Part shown: piece by piece, positions 11,975 to 23,706 of the stretch | How the letters are laid out: the number at the start of each line of letters is the position of its first letter | Numbering within the stretch: position 1 is the stretch's first letter | Source: [Phialemoniopsis] sp. UDSM-2020 | Taxonomy: Eukaryota > Ascomycota > Sordariomycetes > Thyridiales > Thyridiaceae | NCBI GenBank assembly: GCA_018873225.1 | Contig: JAEILZ010000001.1 | Location: 4,960,001-5,024,000 of the forward strand | DNA length: 64,000 bases | Reading direction: 5' to 3' | The notes under the pieces: generated by a model | Seen by the model: the letters and a program-made list of their open reading frames with translations, nothing else | Databases searched by the model: none | What the model was told of the DNA's origin: nothing | Made by a program: the position numbers and the translations under genes

Positions 11975-13118
11975 ATGACCGATCCAGACACCAGCGCGGC
12001 CGACGCCGAGGCCCAACGGCGCCAGCGCAAGAGGATACAGAATAGGATAAACCAAAGAGCTCATAGTGAGTCTCAGCCCTACCCCCCACATGAACCCTGT
12101 GCGGTCCGGAGAGGGAGCGGCAAGGGCCGCCCGCCATGTGTGACCCAATGGATGGACTGACCCACGCCCCGTCGTGTGATGTATAGGACAGCGCGCGCAG
12201 GCCGAACGTGGAGAGCCCGCCAAGAAGAAGCAGGGGCAGCTCCAGCCTTTCCAGGTCAACAAATGGCGGCTCGAGGACGAAGAGTACGAGGCTAACCGCA
12301 AGGAGCGCGCCGCCGCCGCCGAGAAGAACAAGGTCCTCGTGCGCCGCGGAGGTCGGTCAACCTGGGAGACCAACCCCTACTGCAAGGTCTCACCCGTCCT
12401 GTTCAACCTGCACCAGGACGGCACGCCCATCTGGGTGACCCAGCAGCAGTACCTGCGGCCAGACGGCGCCAACCCGAGCGGCGACCACCTGCTCAACCTG
12501 ATGAACTACAACGTGACGCGCGGCCTATCACAGAACAAGCGGGCCGTCCGGTCCATGGCCAAGTACACCATCCCCGCCGGCGAGGCCGGGCTCGGCGGCG
12601 TTATGCCGAGCGACATCGTCTTCCCGGGCTTCGCAACGGTCAGTGACCCCACGCCGCAGCTGCCGGCCACGCTGGCGCCGACGCACAAGCAGCAGACCGT
12701 GATCCACTCGACGTGGATCGACCTGATCCCCTTCGCGCGCATGCGCGACAACCTGATCCGGTGGGAGGCGCACTTCGACCACTTCGACTTCGCCATGGAC
12801 CTGACGGGCATGTTCTCGACATGGCGCGCGCTGCCCATCTCCAACTCGGCCTCGGGCAAGCCCGTGTCGCGCAGCGTGCGCGTGCTGCTGCCCTACAAGG
12901 AGGACGAGGTGACGGCCGACCGCAAGGGGCTCGTCGTGTGGGGGGAGCCGCACGTCCTGGGCAACTGGGAGGCGACGCCCGGGTTCTACATGAAGTGGGG
13001 GTGGGCGGCCGAGGGGTGCGACGAGCTGCTCGAGTCCACCAACAAGTGGCGGCGGATCCGGGGCGAGGAGCCGCTCCGGCTGGCGCCGGTAGTGGAGGAG
13101 ACGGAGGAGACGGGGTAG
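11975..13118 (+). CDS. bZIP transcription factor, DUF3425 type
   Basis: Predicted nuclear transcription regulator. Two exons, 11975-12065 and 12187-13118, with a 121-nt intron inside the basic region; 340 residues. The basic region is RRQRKRIQNRINQRAHR followed by RAQAE. It has the N-x7-R spacing of bZIP DNA contacts, but no long leucine zipper follows. The C-terminal half has the DUF3425 pattern: HSTWIDLIPFARMRDNLI, then FDFAMDLTGM, and VVWGEPHVLGNWEATPGF near the end. Fungal proteins of this build are common and mostly uncharacterised. The start is the first ATG that leaves the basic region near the N-terminus. Confidence 0.88.
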
Positions 13119-14456
13119 GCTCGGGTCAGGGGAAGATTTGGGGTAGGAACCACGGGAGTACATATACATACACACGATTTGATGGAAGGAACAAACTAAC
13201 GCGGCGTTGGGGGTCTATTGAGTTTAAGACTTGTTTGGTTAGACAGTGCCGTCATAGGAACAGAAATCACAACTATTATCAGTACTTATGCTGAGCCCAA
13301 TACACTTTGTCAGAGCAACGAAGTGTGCCTTTGCCCATCGGAAGAAGTAAGTAGAGTTCCTAAACATTAGACTACAAATCCCGAGATTTCTGAGTGACTG
13401 AGAGTTGGAAGTCATATTTCTAGTTTTATCACAATTACGATACGCAAATAAACAATCCCACTTGACAGCTGTTGAAGATCTGAGGTACGTAGATCGTCCA
13501 TTAGGCAATGTTACAACACTCATACTCATGCTGAATACTTTCCAGAGATGGACCCCAATCAGTTCTGAGCACAGGGGAAATCATGGCTCGGGCGGATGTT
13601 CAAGCCTGTGGGTGTCATGGGCTAGCATTTTATGGCTACGAAGCCCTGATTCCGGCGGGTGATTAGGACCTGCTTGGTTTAGTAGCGAGTGTAGTCTTGA
13701 TCATGACATCAAAAAGACGTCCTACACCAATGCAAGACAATCGGGGATGCATGTATTTGGCCCAGTTGGTCTGGTGATACTGTTAAAGGAGGAAGTGTGG
13801 TCCTGTACCTCTGTATCTTTTTGGCCCCCACAAGAAGGTGAGTGACAGCTGCATAGGTGACGAGATGCCAGCTGGCGTCGCGCCGACCACCTTCGCAAGA
13901 GTGCACAGACCACCAGCAACCACTTCCGCAAGCGGCCTAGCGTGAAGCAGCCTCCCATTGTCGCCTTCAGCCGTGCGTCGAACCTCCTGGACAAACAAAA
14001 AAAACTGCTAGTGAGGCGCTGGAGGAGCTTCGAGGCAGCTAAACCTCTCCTCTCCCTTCCTTTGCACTTCTCACCACCTCTCCATCCTCACCCCAGTCCT
14101 GGTCAACGTCTGGTGTCTCATCTCGCGACATCAAACAGCTGAGGGTTTATTGCATTTACGACTTCTTGCATTTCAGTTTCTTCATTTCTTCGCATGCGCG
14201 CTGCCCCCTTCCCCTGTGACAGCAGAGAGGGCATCGCGCGTTGTTGCGCGCCTGGGTCAACCTCGAATTTCTAATCCACCCTCCGGACTTCCCACCCCAC
14301 GACCGCATCCCCGATCGACCCTCGACGACTTTCTCTCTCTTTCGACATTCATTTCATCGAGACTTGCGCTGCCAAGCCCGTCGGTTCTCTTGGTCAGCTT
14401 GATCGGTCGGATAAGATTTCGGCTTCTCATCATATTCGCCTCACTTTGCCGTCAAT
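13119..14456. other. Intergenic, 1.3 kb, with RPB2 leader
   Basis: From about 14040 to 14420 the plus strand is strongly pyrimidine-rich (CTCTCC, CCTCACC, TCTCTC runs), the usual look of a core promoter and 5' leader for highly expressed filamentous-fungal genes. The rest shows nothing I can name. Confidence 0.5.
14040..14420 (+). promoter_or_regulatory. CT-rich promoter/leader of RPB2
   Basis: Dense C/T tracts on the coding strand end about 40 nt before the RPB2 start codon. No TATA box is visible, which fits a housekeeping promoter. Confidence 0.45.
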
Positions 14457-17400
14457 ATGGCCGACTACGACGATGGCTACGAGTACGAGGCGGAGGACTA
14501 TGGCGATGAGGGCGACGAGAGCATCACCCCCGAGGATTGCTGGGCGGTCATCTCGGCCTACTTTGACAAGAAGGGTCTCGTCTCCCAGCAGATCGACTCT
14601 TTCAACGAGTTCACCACGACGACCGTTCAGTCGCTTGTCGATGAATATTCCCACCTGACCCTCGACCAGACCAACCCTCCCTCCACCGCCGACCGAGTCA
14701 TCAAGATGCGCCGCTACGAGATCAAATTCGGCAAGGTTTTGGTTTCCAAGCCCACCATGTCCGAGGCCGACGGTCAGCTTTCGATGCTCGTGCCTTACGA
14801 GTGCCGTGATCGAAATCTGACCTACTCGTGCCCCCTCTACGCCAAGATCACCAAAAAGGTATCTGTCGCTATCGAGGAGCCCATTGAGGAGGACGAGCTA
14901 GACCCCGAGCAAAAGGCGGAATACATTGCCACTGGCGAGCTGCCCACGCGGTATCGATGGGAGGAGGAGTCGAGTGATGATACCGACGCCGGAAAGGACA
15001 AGCAAGGCAACGAGCGAGATAGAGTCTTCATCGGGAAGCTGCCTATCATGACAAAGTCTAAGATCTGCCATCTTGAGCAGGAGAACGAGGACGGCCTCTT
15101 CCTTCTCAACGAGTGCCCTTACGACCAGGGTGGCTACTTCATCATCAACGGTTCCGAGAAGGTTCTGATCGCCCAGGAGCGCTCCGCCGCCAACATTGTG
15201 CAGGTCTTCAAGAAGGCACAGCCCAGCAAGTTTTCGTACACTGCCGAGATTCGCAGCGCCCTCGAGAAGGGTTCGCGTCTGATTTCGTCGCTCGCCATCA
15301 TGCTGCTGAACAAGCCCGACACCCGACAAGGCTTTGGTCACACCATCCAGTCTACCCTACCTTACATCAAAGACCAGCTGCCCATCGGTATCGTCTTCCG
15401 TGCACTTGGTGTCGTCTCCGACGAGGATATCCTGAACCACATTTGCTACGACCGAAACGATAGCCAGATGCTGGAGATGCTCCGGCCCTGCATAGAGGAG
15501 GCTTTCTGCATCCAGGATCGAGAGGTGGCTCTGGACTTCATCGGCAAGCGTGGCCAGAACGCCCAGGGTATCAGCAAGCGCGACCGTGTCCGTGCCGCAC
15601 GCGATATCTTGCAGAAGGAGATGTTGCCTCACATCTCTCAGAGTGAGGGCTGCGAGACCCGCAAGGCCTTCTTCCTCGGGTACATGGTGCACAAGCTGCT
15701 GCAGTGCGCTCTCGGTCGCCGCGATATCGACGACCGTGATCACTTTGGAAAGAAGCGTCTGGATCTTGCCGGTCCTCTTCTGGCCAAGCTCTTCCGTAAC
15801 ATCATCCGCAAGATGACCTCCGAGTTGATGACGTATCTGAGGCGTTGCATCAACGACGGCAAGTATTTTGACCTCAACGTCGGCGTGCGCCACCAGACCT
15901 TGACCAACGGTCTGAAGTACTCCCTCGCCACTGGCAACTGGGGTGACCAGAAGAAGGCGATGAGCTCAACTGCTGGTGTGTCGCAGGTGTTGAACCGATA
16001 CACGTTCGCGTCAACCCTGTCTCACTTGAGGCGTACCAACACTCCCATCGGTAGAGATGGAAAGCTGGCTAAGCCGCGCCAACTGCACAACACTCACTGG
16101 GGTCTCGTCTGTCCGGCAGAGACGCCCGAGGGACAGGCTTGCGGCCTGGTCAAGAACTTGTCTCTGATGTGTTATGTCAGTGTGGGAACCCCGGCAGAGC
16201 CCATTGTGGAGTTCATGATCGCGAGAAACATGGAAGTCCTTGAGGAGTACGAGCCGCTGCGATATCCCAACGCAACCAAGATCTTTGTCAACGGTACGTG
16301 GGTCGGTGTGCACCAGGACCCGAAACATCTTGTCACGCTGGTGCAGGGACTGCGACGTAAAGGAGTTATTAGCTTCGAGGTCTCCCTGGTCCGTGATATC
16401 CGTGACCGAGAGTTCAAGATCTTCTCCGATGCTGGCCGTGTCATGAGGCCGTTGTTTGCGGTCGAACAACAAGACGAGGGCGAGAGCGGTGTCACCAAGG
16501 GCTCACTCATCCTGACCAAGCAGCACATCGCGAACCTCGAGCACGACCAGACAGTGGCCAAGGATGATGCTTGGGGATGGGACGGACTGGTCAAGGCAGG
16601 TGCCATCGAATATTTGGACGCCGAGGAGGAGGAGACCTCCATGATCTGCATGTCTCCCGAGGATCTGGAGACGTACAAGCTGCAGAAGGCGGGTATCGCT
16701 GTGGCGGACGAGATTGGCGACGATGACCTCAACAAGCGTCTCAAGACCAAGATGAACCCAACCACGCACATGTACACCCACTGCGAGATCCACCCCAGTA
16801 TGCTGCTGGGTATCTGTGCCAGCATCATTCCCTTCCCGGACCACAACCAGTCCCCCCGTAACACCTACCAATCCGCCATGGGTAAACAAGCCATGGGCTT
16901 CTTCCTGACCAACTATTCTCGGAGAATGGATACAATGGCCAACATTCTCTACTACCCCCAGAAGCCCCTCGCCACCACGAGGTCTATGGAGTTCCTCAAG
17001 TTCCGTGAGCTGCCCGCCGGTCAGAACGCAATCGTCTGCATCGCCTGTTACTCTGGCTACAATCAGGAAGATTCCGTTATTATGAATCAGAGCAGTATCG
17101 ACCGTGGACTGTTCAGGAGTCTGTTCTTCCGCTCCTACACCGACTCTGAGAAACGGGTCGGTATCAACATTGTCGAGAGGTTCGAGAAACCGTTCCGCAG
17201 CGATACGCTACGTCTCAAGCACGGCACATACGACAAGCTGGATGAGGACGGAATCATCGCACCTGGTGTCCGTGTGTCGGGTGAGGATATTATCATCGGC
17301 AAGACGTCGCCCATCAACCCCGACAATCAGGAGCTTGGCCAGCGCACGCAGGCACACGTCAAGCGTGATGCCTCGACCCCCTTGCGTAGCACCGAGAGCG

Positions 17401-18305
17401 GCATCATCGACTCCGTGGTCATGACCACCAACCAGGACGGTCTCAAGTACGTCAAGGTCCGTGTCCGCACGACCAAGATCCCGCAGATCGGTGACAAGTT
17501 TGCATCTCGTCACGGTCAGAAGGGTACCATCGGAGTTACGTACCGACACGAGGATATGCCCTTCACGCGCGAGGGCATCACCCCCGACATTATCATCAAC
17601 CCTCACGCCATTCCGTCGCGTATGACCATCGCCCATTTGATCGAGTGCCTGCTCAGCAAGGTCTCAACACTCAAGGGCATGGAGGGCGACGCGACGCCGT
17701 TCACCGATGTGACGGTCGACTCGGTGTCGACGCTGCTGCGGCAGCACGGCTACCAGTCGCGCGGGTTCGAGATCATGTACCACGGGCATACGGGCCGCAA
17801 GATGCGGGCCCAGTGCTTCTTTGGCCCGACGTACTACCAGCGCCTGCGGCACATGGTCGACGACAAGATCCACGCCCGTGCGCGCGGCCCCGTCCAGATC
17901 ATGACGCGCCAGCCCGTCGAGGGTCGTGCCAGGGACGGTGGTCTGCGTTTCGGAGAGATGGAACGTGATTGTATGATTGCCCACGGCGCCGCGGCGTTCT
18001 TGAAGGAGAGGCTGTTCGAGGTCTCGGACGCGTACAGGGTGCACATCTGCGAGATTTGCGGCCTGATGACGCCCATTGCGTGAGTTCTTTCCCCGTCCAA
18101 TAAAAGTGAGGAGTCTGCTTGCTAACATTCTGTGATCACCAGAAATCTGACCAAGCAGTCGTTCGAGTGCCGGCCGTGCAAGAACAAGACCAAGATCGCG
18201 CAAGTGCACATCCCCTACGCGGCCAAGCTGCTGTTCCAGGAGCTGGCTGCCATGAACATCGCGGCGAGGATGTTTACGGACCGGTCTGGTGTTTCGATCC
18301 GCTGA
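14457..18305 (+). CDS. RPB2: RNA polymerase II second-largest subunit
   Basis: Core catalytic subunit that, with RPB1, forms the Pol II active site. Exon 1 is 14457-18079, one intron is 18080-18142, and exon 2 is 18143-18305; 1261 residues, close to the family's usual 1220-1260. Conserved pieces include an acidic N-terminus, [19 protein letters not shown] in the lobe/fork region, [18 protein letters not shown], and [12 protein letters not shown] in the hybrid-binding domain. The C-terminal zinc site has paired cysteines (CEICG and CRPCKNK), and the only intron falls between the two pairs. This is a standard fungal phylogenetic marker. AATAAA lies at 18742. Confidence 0.99.
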
Positions 18306-19220
18306 GTGTGTGCTGTTACCTTGCTGGTAACGTGTGAAGAAAGAGAGAGGCGTGTGTGTGCGTGTTGCCTTTTTTTCTGCTGGGTTTACGTCGAAGGTGG
18401 AAAGGAAAGGACGGAAATGTTGCATTTTCAGTGGCGTTCTTCTTATATCTTTTTACAACCCCTTTTTGAGCTTTCTCCCCGTCGCTATACTATGATGAAA
18501 AAGAAAAGACTGCGAAGGGGTGTGCTCTTCTACGAGGAGAGAGACAGAGAGAAGGATGGGAGGCAACAAGGCGGCGCCGCGAGATGTTTATAAGCTGCAG
18601 TGGCGAGGAGCCAGGGGCTGGGGGAGGAGGACCCAAGAACAAGACACGAGAGGCTTGTTTGCGCAAGTTTCACGAATCTTGAAAGGGCTGGTGCCTTTGT
18701 TTTCTTGGGGCGTCATTAATCTTTGTACCACCATTGGAAGCAATAAACAAAAAGAATGACATAAATTGAGACATTGAATATAACTTGGTGATGTTGCAAA
18801 GACTTGGCTTAGGGCTCAGGTTGTCTTCTCGGTTCCAGATGTGAATGATGTGCTTATGGGTATTAGTCTATTCGTGGTAATGGAGATTCGTTATAGAATA
18901 TTCTGTACAGGAGAAATGATGGTACAGATCTGTAGTACATGTAAAAGTACAGGATTTTACAAGATGAAGCCCGTCTAAATGCCGTGACGGGATTCCGCCC
19001 AGAGAATGATCCCACGCGGCGGATTGGCATCGCATCGCCTTCCTCGAGCCTTTTCCAATATCCACCACAGACCGAAGGCACTCCCCATCTGTCGAAATAT
19101 GCTCCCCACAGTAGACCTTCTCTTTTCTCCTCCCTTATGTTTGTCTGGTATGTACACTGCCGATTCGTTGTTGTCGTCGTAGGGTTATCATATTTATACA
19201 CAGCCTAGGGCTCCCCGATG
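18306..19220. other. Convergent 3' spacer RPB2/PET117
   Basis: Long T-, GT- and purine-rich 3' flank of RPB2 ending near an AATAAA, then the 3' flank of PET117 from the other strand. No coding sequence seen. Confidence 0.5.
18742..18747 (+). terminator. Poly(A) signal, RPB2
   Basis: AATAAA in an A-rich context about 440 nt after the RPB2 stop codon. Confidence 0.4.
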
Positions 19221-19600
19221 CTACCTCCCTGGCCCGCTATTACTACTACTGCCCGGACTACTGCTGTCCATCTCGCCCGTCGAGTCGCGCACCGTCTGCT
19301 CCTGCTTGTACTCTGCCTCGAGAACGCGCTGCATGTCGAAGTCGAGCTGGCGCTCGCGCTTGATGCGCTGCTGCTCGAGGTCCCTGACGACACCTTCGTG
19401 CATAGCCTATGATTATATCTGTTAGTTGGAGCGCAACGTCTAGGGAGGCCCAAGGGATGCTGAGGTTCGGAGGGGCATGGAGGAGGAGATAATGACAACT
19501 GTACCTCTTTCTCAAACTTTTGGCGCAGGTGGACCATGGAGATCATGCCGACGGCGAAGACGGACATGCCCGCCAGGGTGAGTTTGGAGGCGCGGGACAT
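19221..19600 (-). CDS. PET117: Cytochrome c oxidase assembly factor Pet117
   Basis: Small mitochondrial inner-membrane protein needed for complex IV assembly and heme a synthesis. Exons on the minus strand: 19600-19505 and 19406-19221; the join is in phase 0; 93 residues. The start is SRASKLTLAG followed by one hydrophobic segment (MSVFAVGMISMVHL), then HEGVVRDLEQQRIKRERQ. That is the classic order of a short membrane anchor followed by a charged helix. The Ser/Gly-rich end is low complexity. Length suits the family. Confidence 0.9.
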
Positions 19601-20099
19601 AATTGTGGATAATTAGAGACAGCAATTGAGGAGGTGTCCGGTCGACGGTGTAGGCTGTGCAAGGGAGAGCTCGGGAAACCCTTCGAGTTGTCGAGACAAG
19701 AGGTCGTCGATTGTCAATGTCGGTGGGCTGACTGGAGAATCTCTACACAGCGGCAGCGCACAAGCAGACGCCGACAGAGCCCGGAGCTTGGGTGATGTAA
19801 CTATTTCTGCCAGTCTTTACCGCCCTTCTTTATCGATTGCCTTGCCTGGAGAAGCAGCTGACGGAGCTCGAGCAGCTGCCCCACTTGGTGTGGATAACAG
19901 GTGCACCTGCCACTGACGAGCCTCAATCTACAGGTGGACAAACGACGTCGTTCGAGATTCCCCGGATTCATCATTCTATCTGTCGCATCCATATCTCGAC
20001 ACCGACCCCGTATTTGCTCCGACGAGACGAACCTCCGCTGCTTCCTGAGCTGTCTCGCATCAGACCACCACCTCAATCACAAGAGCATACAGAACCAAG
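19601..20099. other. Shared promoter PET117/VMA10
   Basis: About 500 bp between two divergent housekeeping genes, presumably a bidirectional promoter with both leaders. Nothing else seen. Confidence 0.5.
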
Positions 20100-20925
20100 A
20101 TGGTGCGTGCTGCAATTATCCCGCGAAGCTTGGGGCCGGCCCGGACTACTGGCCTTGACCGATGATAGCCATGAGAGAAGCTCAAGCAATGCTGACTGTT
20201 CTTTTACACAGTCTGCCCAGAACTCGGCGGGCATCCAGACCCTGCTCGATGTACGACAGTTCCTTCCCCTCGCTCCTACCATTCTGTTCCCGATAGCATC
20301 AGAGGGAGGCAGCTTGGTTGGAGCTTCACAGTGAACCCCGGAAGTTGACAAACATGCATCTAGGCTGAGAGGGAAGCTTCCAAGATTGTCCAGAAGGGTA
20401 AGTGTTCCACGAAACTCTCTATCCCACGCGGTTCGCACGCACAAGCTAACTGACCCTTCTTTCTCTTACAGCTCGCGAATGTATGTTACCCTGCTCGGCT
20501 CCCCGATGACGCAGGAGAGACCCCCATACGCAAGCGATGACGAGAGAGACTAATACAAAGCCCTCGACCAGTCCGGACGAAGCGCGTCAGGGAGGCTCGC
20601 GACGAGGCCAAGACGGAGATAGAGGCGTATAAGGCGGAGAAGGAGGCCGAGTACAAGCAATTTGAGTCCGAGGTGCGCTTATGATTTCCATCTCCCCCTA
20701 TCTCCGACCGCGCGACTCGGAAGGACGGTACGCATACTGACGTTATCGACTCGGGAATAGCACACCCAAGGCAACAAGGCGGCCGAGGACGAGGCCAATA
20801 AGGAGGCCGAGGCCAAGATCAAGGAGATCCGGGCCGCGGGCCAAAAGGGCCAGGACAAGGTCGTGCAGGACCTGCTCAAGGCCGTGTTTGAGGCGCAGCC
20901 TGTAGCGCCGACCGAGGTTGCGTGA
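20100..20925 (+). CDS. VMA10: V-type ATPase subunit G
   Basis: Peripheral-stalk subunit of the vacuolar proton pump; it pairs with subunit E as a long coiled coil. Six exons: 20100-20102, 20212-20250, 20364-20397, 20472-20480, 20572-20672, 20761-20925; 116 residues (yeast Vma10 is about 114). The conserved start SAQNSAGIQTLL leads into AEREASKIVQKA and then an almost uninterrupted charged helix (TKRVREARDEAKTEIEAY). The first exon is only the ATG, and exon 4 is 9 nt. All phases agree. Convergent with the CTNNBL1-like gene. Confidence 0.93.
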
Positions 20926-21255
20926 GGACGTGGTTGATGCGTATAGGAGATGATTATTGATACTATGCCGGGATTGGAAGGGTGTGAGAGTGAAGCTATC
21001 CGGCGAATACTCAAGGCTGGTCTCGATGTCGTACCTATCGCTTGATTGATGCAACGGCCGACATATCAACGGCATGTCAGTCGGCGACAGATGGCGAGTA
21101 CTTGAACATGTGTTTGTACAGTTTATTTAGACAATGCAAGAGCCGCACTACTGATAACTTCAGTCTCCCTCCAACTCTTAAAACGGGGTATTCTATCTTT
21201 GACCATTACCTGATGCCAATCTATCCGCTCTGCACTAGACCAAAATTTCCGTCAG
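20926..21255. other. Convergent 3' spacer
   Basis: 330 bp between the stop codons of VMA10 and the CTNNBL1-like gene. Only 3' flanks; nothing else seen. Confidence 0.5.
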
Positions 21256-23203
21256 CTATTGCAGAAACTCGACCAGCGTAGACAACATCTCCTTGGTCTC
21301 CCGCCCCGCCTCGTCCTCGACGTCTACCCCGTCAATCTGCTCCTGTATGCTCGCCCTCAGCACCTCGAGCGTGTCGTCCCTGTCCGCCAGCAGCGCCACG
21401 ATTTTCTTCCGCGCCCCGTCATCTTCAGCCACGAGCCACGCGAGTATCACGTCGATCGTCTGCAGGCAGTACAGCCCTGCATCCAGACGTCGGGAGAACC
21501 AGTCCGCCGCCATGACCTCCTCCTCATCCTTATCGCCGCCGAGCTGTCTCCGCTCCTCCTCGATCCGCCGGTCCGCCTCGCCCACACGCGCAGCATAGGT
21601 GCGCCGCAGGCTTACCAGCCGGCTCGTCTTTTCGTACTCCTTCTCGACGAATTTCGCCAGCGCGCGCACGCGCTCGGCCGAGTCGGCGGGCAGCAGGCGC
21701 AGCATCCACGCGAAGATGCCGACGAGGTGCTCGACGACCTGGCCCGCGTCCTGCTTGTTCTTCATGAATGCTGTAAACAGTGTCTTGAGGCCGCCGGCCT
21801 CGACGACGCGCTTGCACACCTCCGGACCGTTGCCGACGGCGTGGTCGAGCAGACGCAGGGCCATGGGACGCGAGGTCTTGCCCTCTTTGACCATGATGAG
21901 GCACAGCTCGACACCCTCGGCCTCGAGGAAGCGCTGTTTGCCCTTGCCCGTGTCGTCGTCGACGATGGAGGTCAGGGCCTCGAAGAGATCTGCTACATAT
22001 TCTTCCTCCTCGCCGCCCTTTTCCGGGTCTCGCCTGCGGTAGGGGGCTACGAGCTGCAGCATGACGTCCACGGCGTCGACGCTCTCGAGCGAGGCTATCG
22101 CGGCGCGGTTAGCCGGCGCCGATTGTGCTAGGATGGCGAGGATCTCGGCCGCGTACTGCTTGTTCTGCGACACTGCGGACTCGGCCTTTTGTATGCGCGC
22201 CAGGAGCCACTTGAGCAGCCCCTCGTCTTTCCCGATCTGCTCCGCCGTCGCGGCGCGCGAGCACAGGTTCTCGACGACGCCGAGGCAGTAGTACACGCCC
22301 GACCGGTCCGCCTCGTCGGCGTCCTCGTCGAGCCGCGACAAATTGCCGACCAACAAACCCACGACGTCGGCCTCGAGCAGTGCGTCCGCCAGCGCGCCCC
22401 ACTCCGCGTCGGAGGCGGCGACCTCATTGTCCTCGGCCGTCAGCTCGCCGACGATCTGCGCCGCCGATATCGCGACGTCGGTGTTGTCGTGCGCGAGTAA
22501 AGACGCTAGGCTCGCGGCCGTGCCTAGGGAGGCGAACTCAGGGTACAGGGAGGGGTGGTCGGCGAGGATGGACAGGGCGCGCACGTCGGCGTCGAGCTCG
22601 GCCTCGGAGTCGATGAACTTGGCGGGCTGGCTCTCGAAGCGCGCGCGTAGCTCGGCGTTGCGGTTGATGCGCTTCTCGAGAGACAAGGCGGTGCGGCGGA
22701 GCCACGCGCTGTCAATCTTCTCCTCGGGTGGTGCTGTGTCGTCGCCGTCTTCTAGGTAGTCTAGCACCTCTGCCTCCTGGCGCGTGATGCCGCCGCCGAA
22801 GAAGCGCCCGCCTTCCTCGTCGTCTGCCTCGTCTTCTTCGTCATCTGGTCGAGAGGGCCCATAGTCGCCGTCGTCTTCGTTGTCGGGGCGTGAGGGGCCT
22901 GCTTCGGTGTCGTCGTTGTCGTCTTCTTCGATGCGGGCGTGGCGGCTCGAGTGCCCGTTTGGTGAGAGCTTGGCTGATTTGTAGATCTCGTCTGCCGGGC
23001 GAGCGGTAAGGTTAGTAAAGGGGTATGGAGAAGGTCGGGCGACAAGCGGATGGGGGGAAGAGAGCTTACTGGGATCTCGGAGAGGTTCAAGCTTGCGTTT
23101 GCTGGGCAAGCCCTGCGAGGCAGTCAGTGAGGTTGCTTTGGCAATTGGGGAGGGCAATTGGGACGGGATGACCGACCTTGAATAGCTCGTCGACGCTCGT
23201 CAT
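21256..23203 (-). CDS. CTNNBL1: Beta-catenin-like protein 1 (CTNNBL1)
   Basis: Armadillo-type nuclear protein associated with the spliceosomal Prp19/CDC5L complex in other organisms. Exons on the minus strand: 23203-23177, 23112-23070, 22991-21256; 601 residues. The N-terminus is MTSVDELFK joined to GLPSKRKLEPLRDP and NEIYKSAK, the conserved start of this family. A strongly acidic stretch follows (EEDDNDDTEAGPSRPD and EEDEADDEE), then helical repeats: SLYPEFASLGTAASLASLL, AAQIVGELT, YCLGVVENLC and ADWFSRRLDAGLYCLQ. The second intron (78 nt) is a multiple of three with no stop, so retention would insert 26 residues. Confidence 0.92.
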
Positions 23204-23706
23204 TGTCGCTCCGCCGGAGATTGTACCTGGGCGAGGGAGAAAGAGTGCTTGTCGAGGGCGTGGGTATGGGCTGAGGCGACAGGCTGAGGCTGAATGGCAT
23301 CTCGAATCGGCGCTAGGATGGAATTTTGGCGGATCAATCGACGCTGGAGCTCGATTAGGGCCGTAAGGCACATTGACAATGCGCACTGTCTGCGTGCCGG
23401 TGTCAGAGCGGGGCCAGCACAGTACATTAGCTTGTCACGGCATTGCGCCTTGACTGGCTGTGCTCAATTGATCCGTCTCACCAAGGCGGCCTCTTCTTCT
23501 TACCTAGACTCATGCAGTTATCGTCTTGCAGCAACTAACGCAGGCAGGCAACGTGTTATGAGTAACCTACAAGACTCACTCATATAGGCTACTGTGACTC
23601 AAGTGTTTCGTGGTCCTTTTTAACTTGGTTTTCCATAGAGAGGAGGTCGCATACAACTTTTGATTATTATCAACACAAATCGAAATTCAAACTCGTCACC
23701 GCAAGT
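23204..23706. other. Shared promoter CTNNBL1/phosphatase
   Basis: About 500 bp between two divergent starts. No coding sequence or named element seen. Confidence 0.5.

Noticed and set aside
15357..18425. Several long minus-strand frames under RPB2
   Set aside because: They mirror codon bias of the highly conserved RPB2 exon and resemble no protein family.
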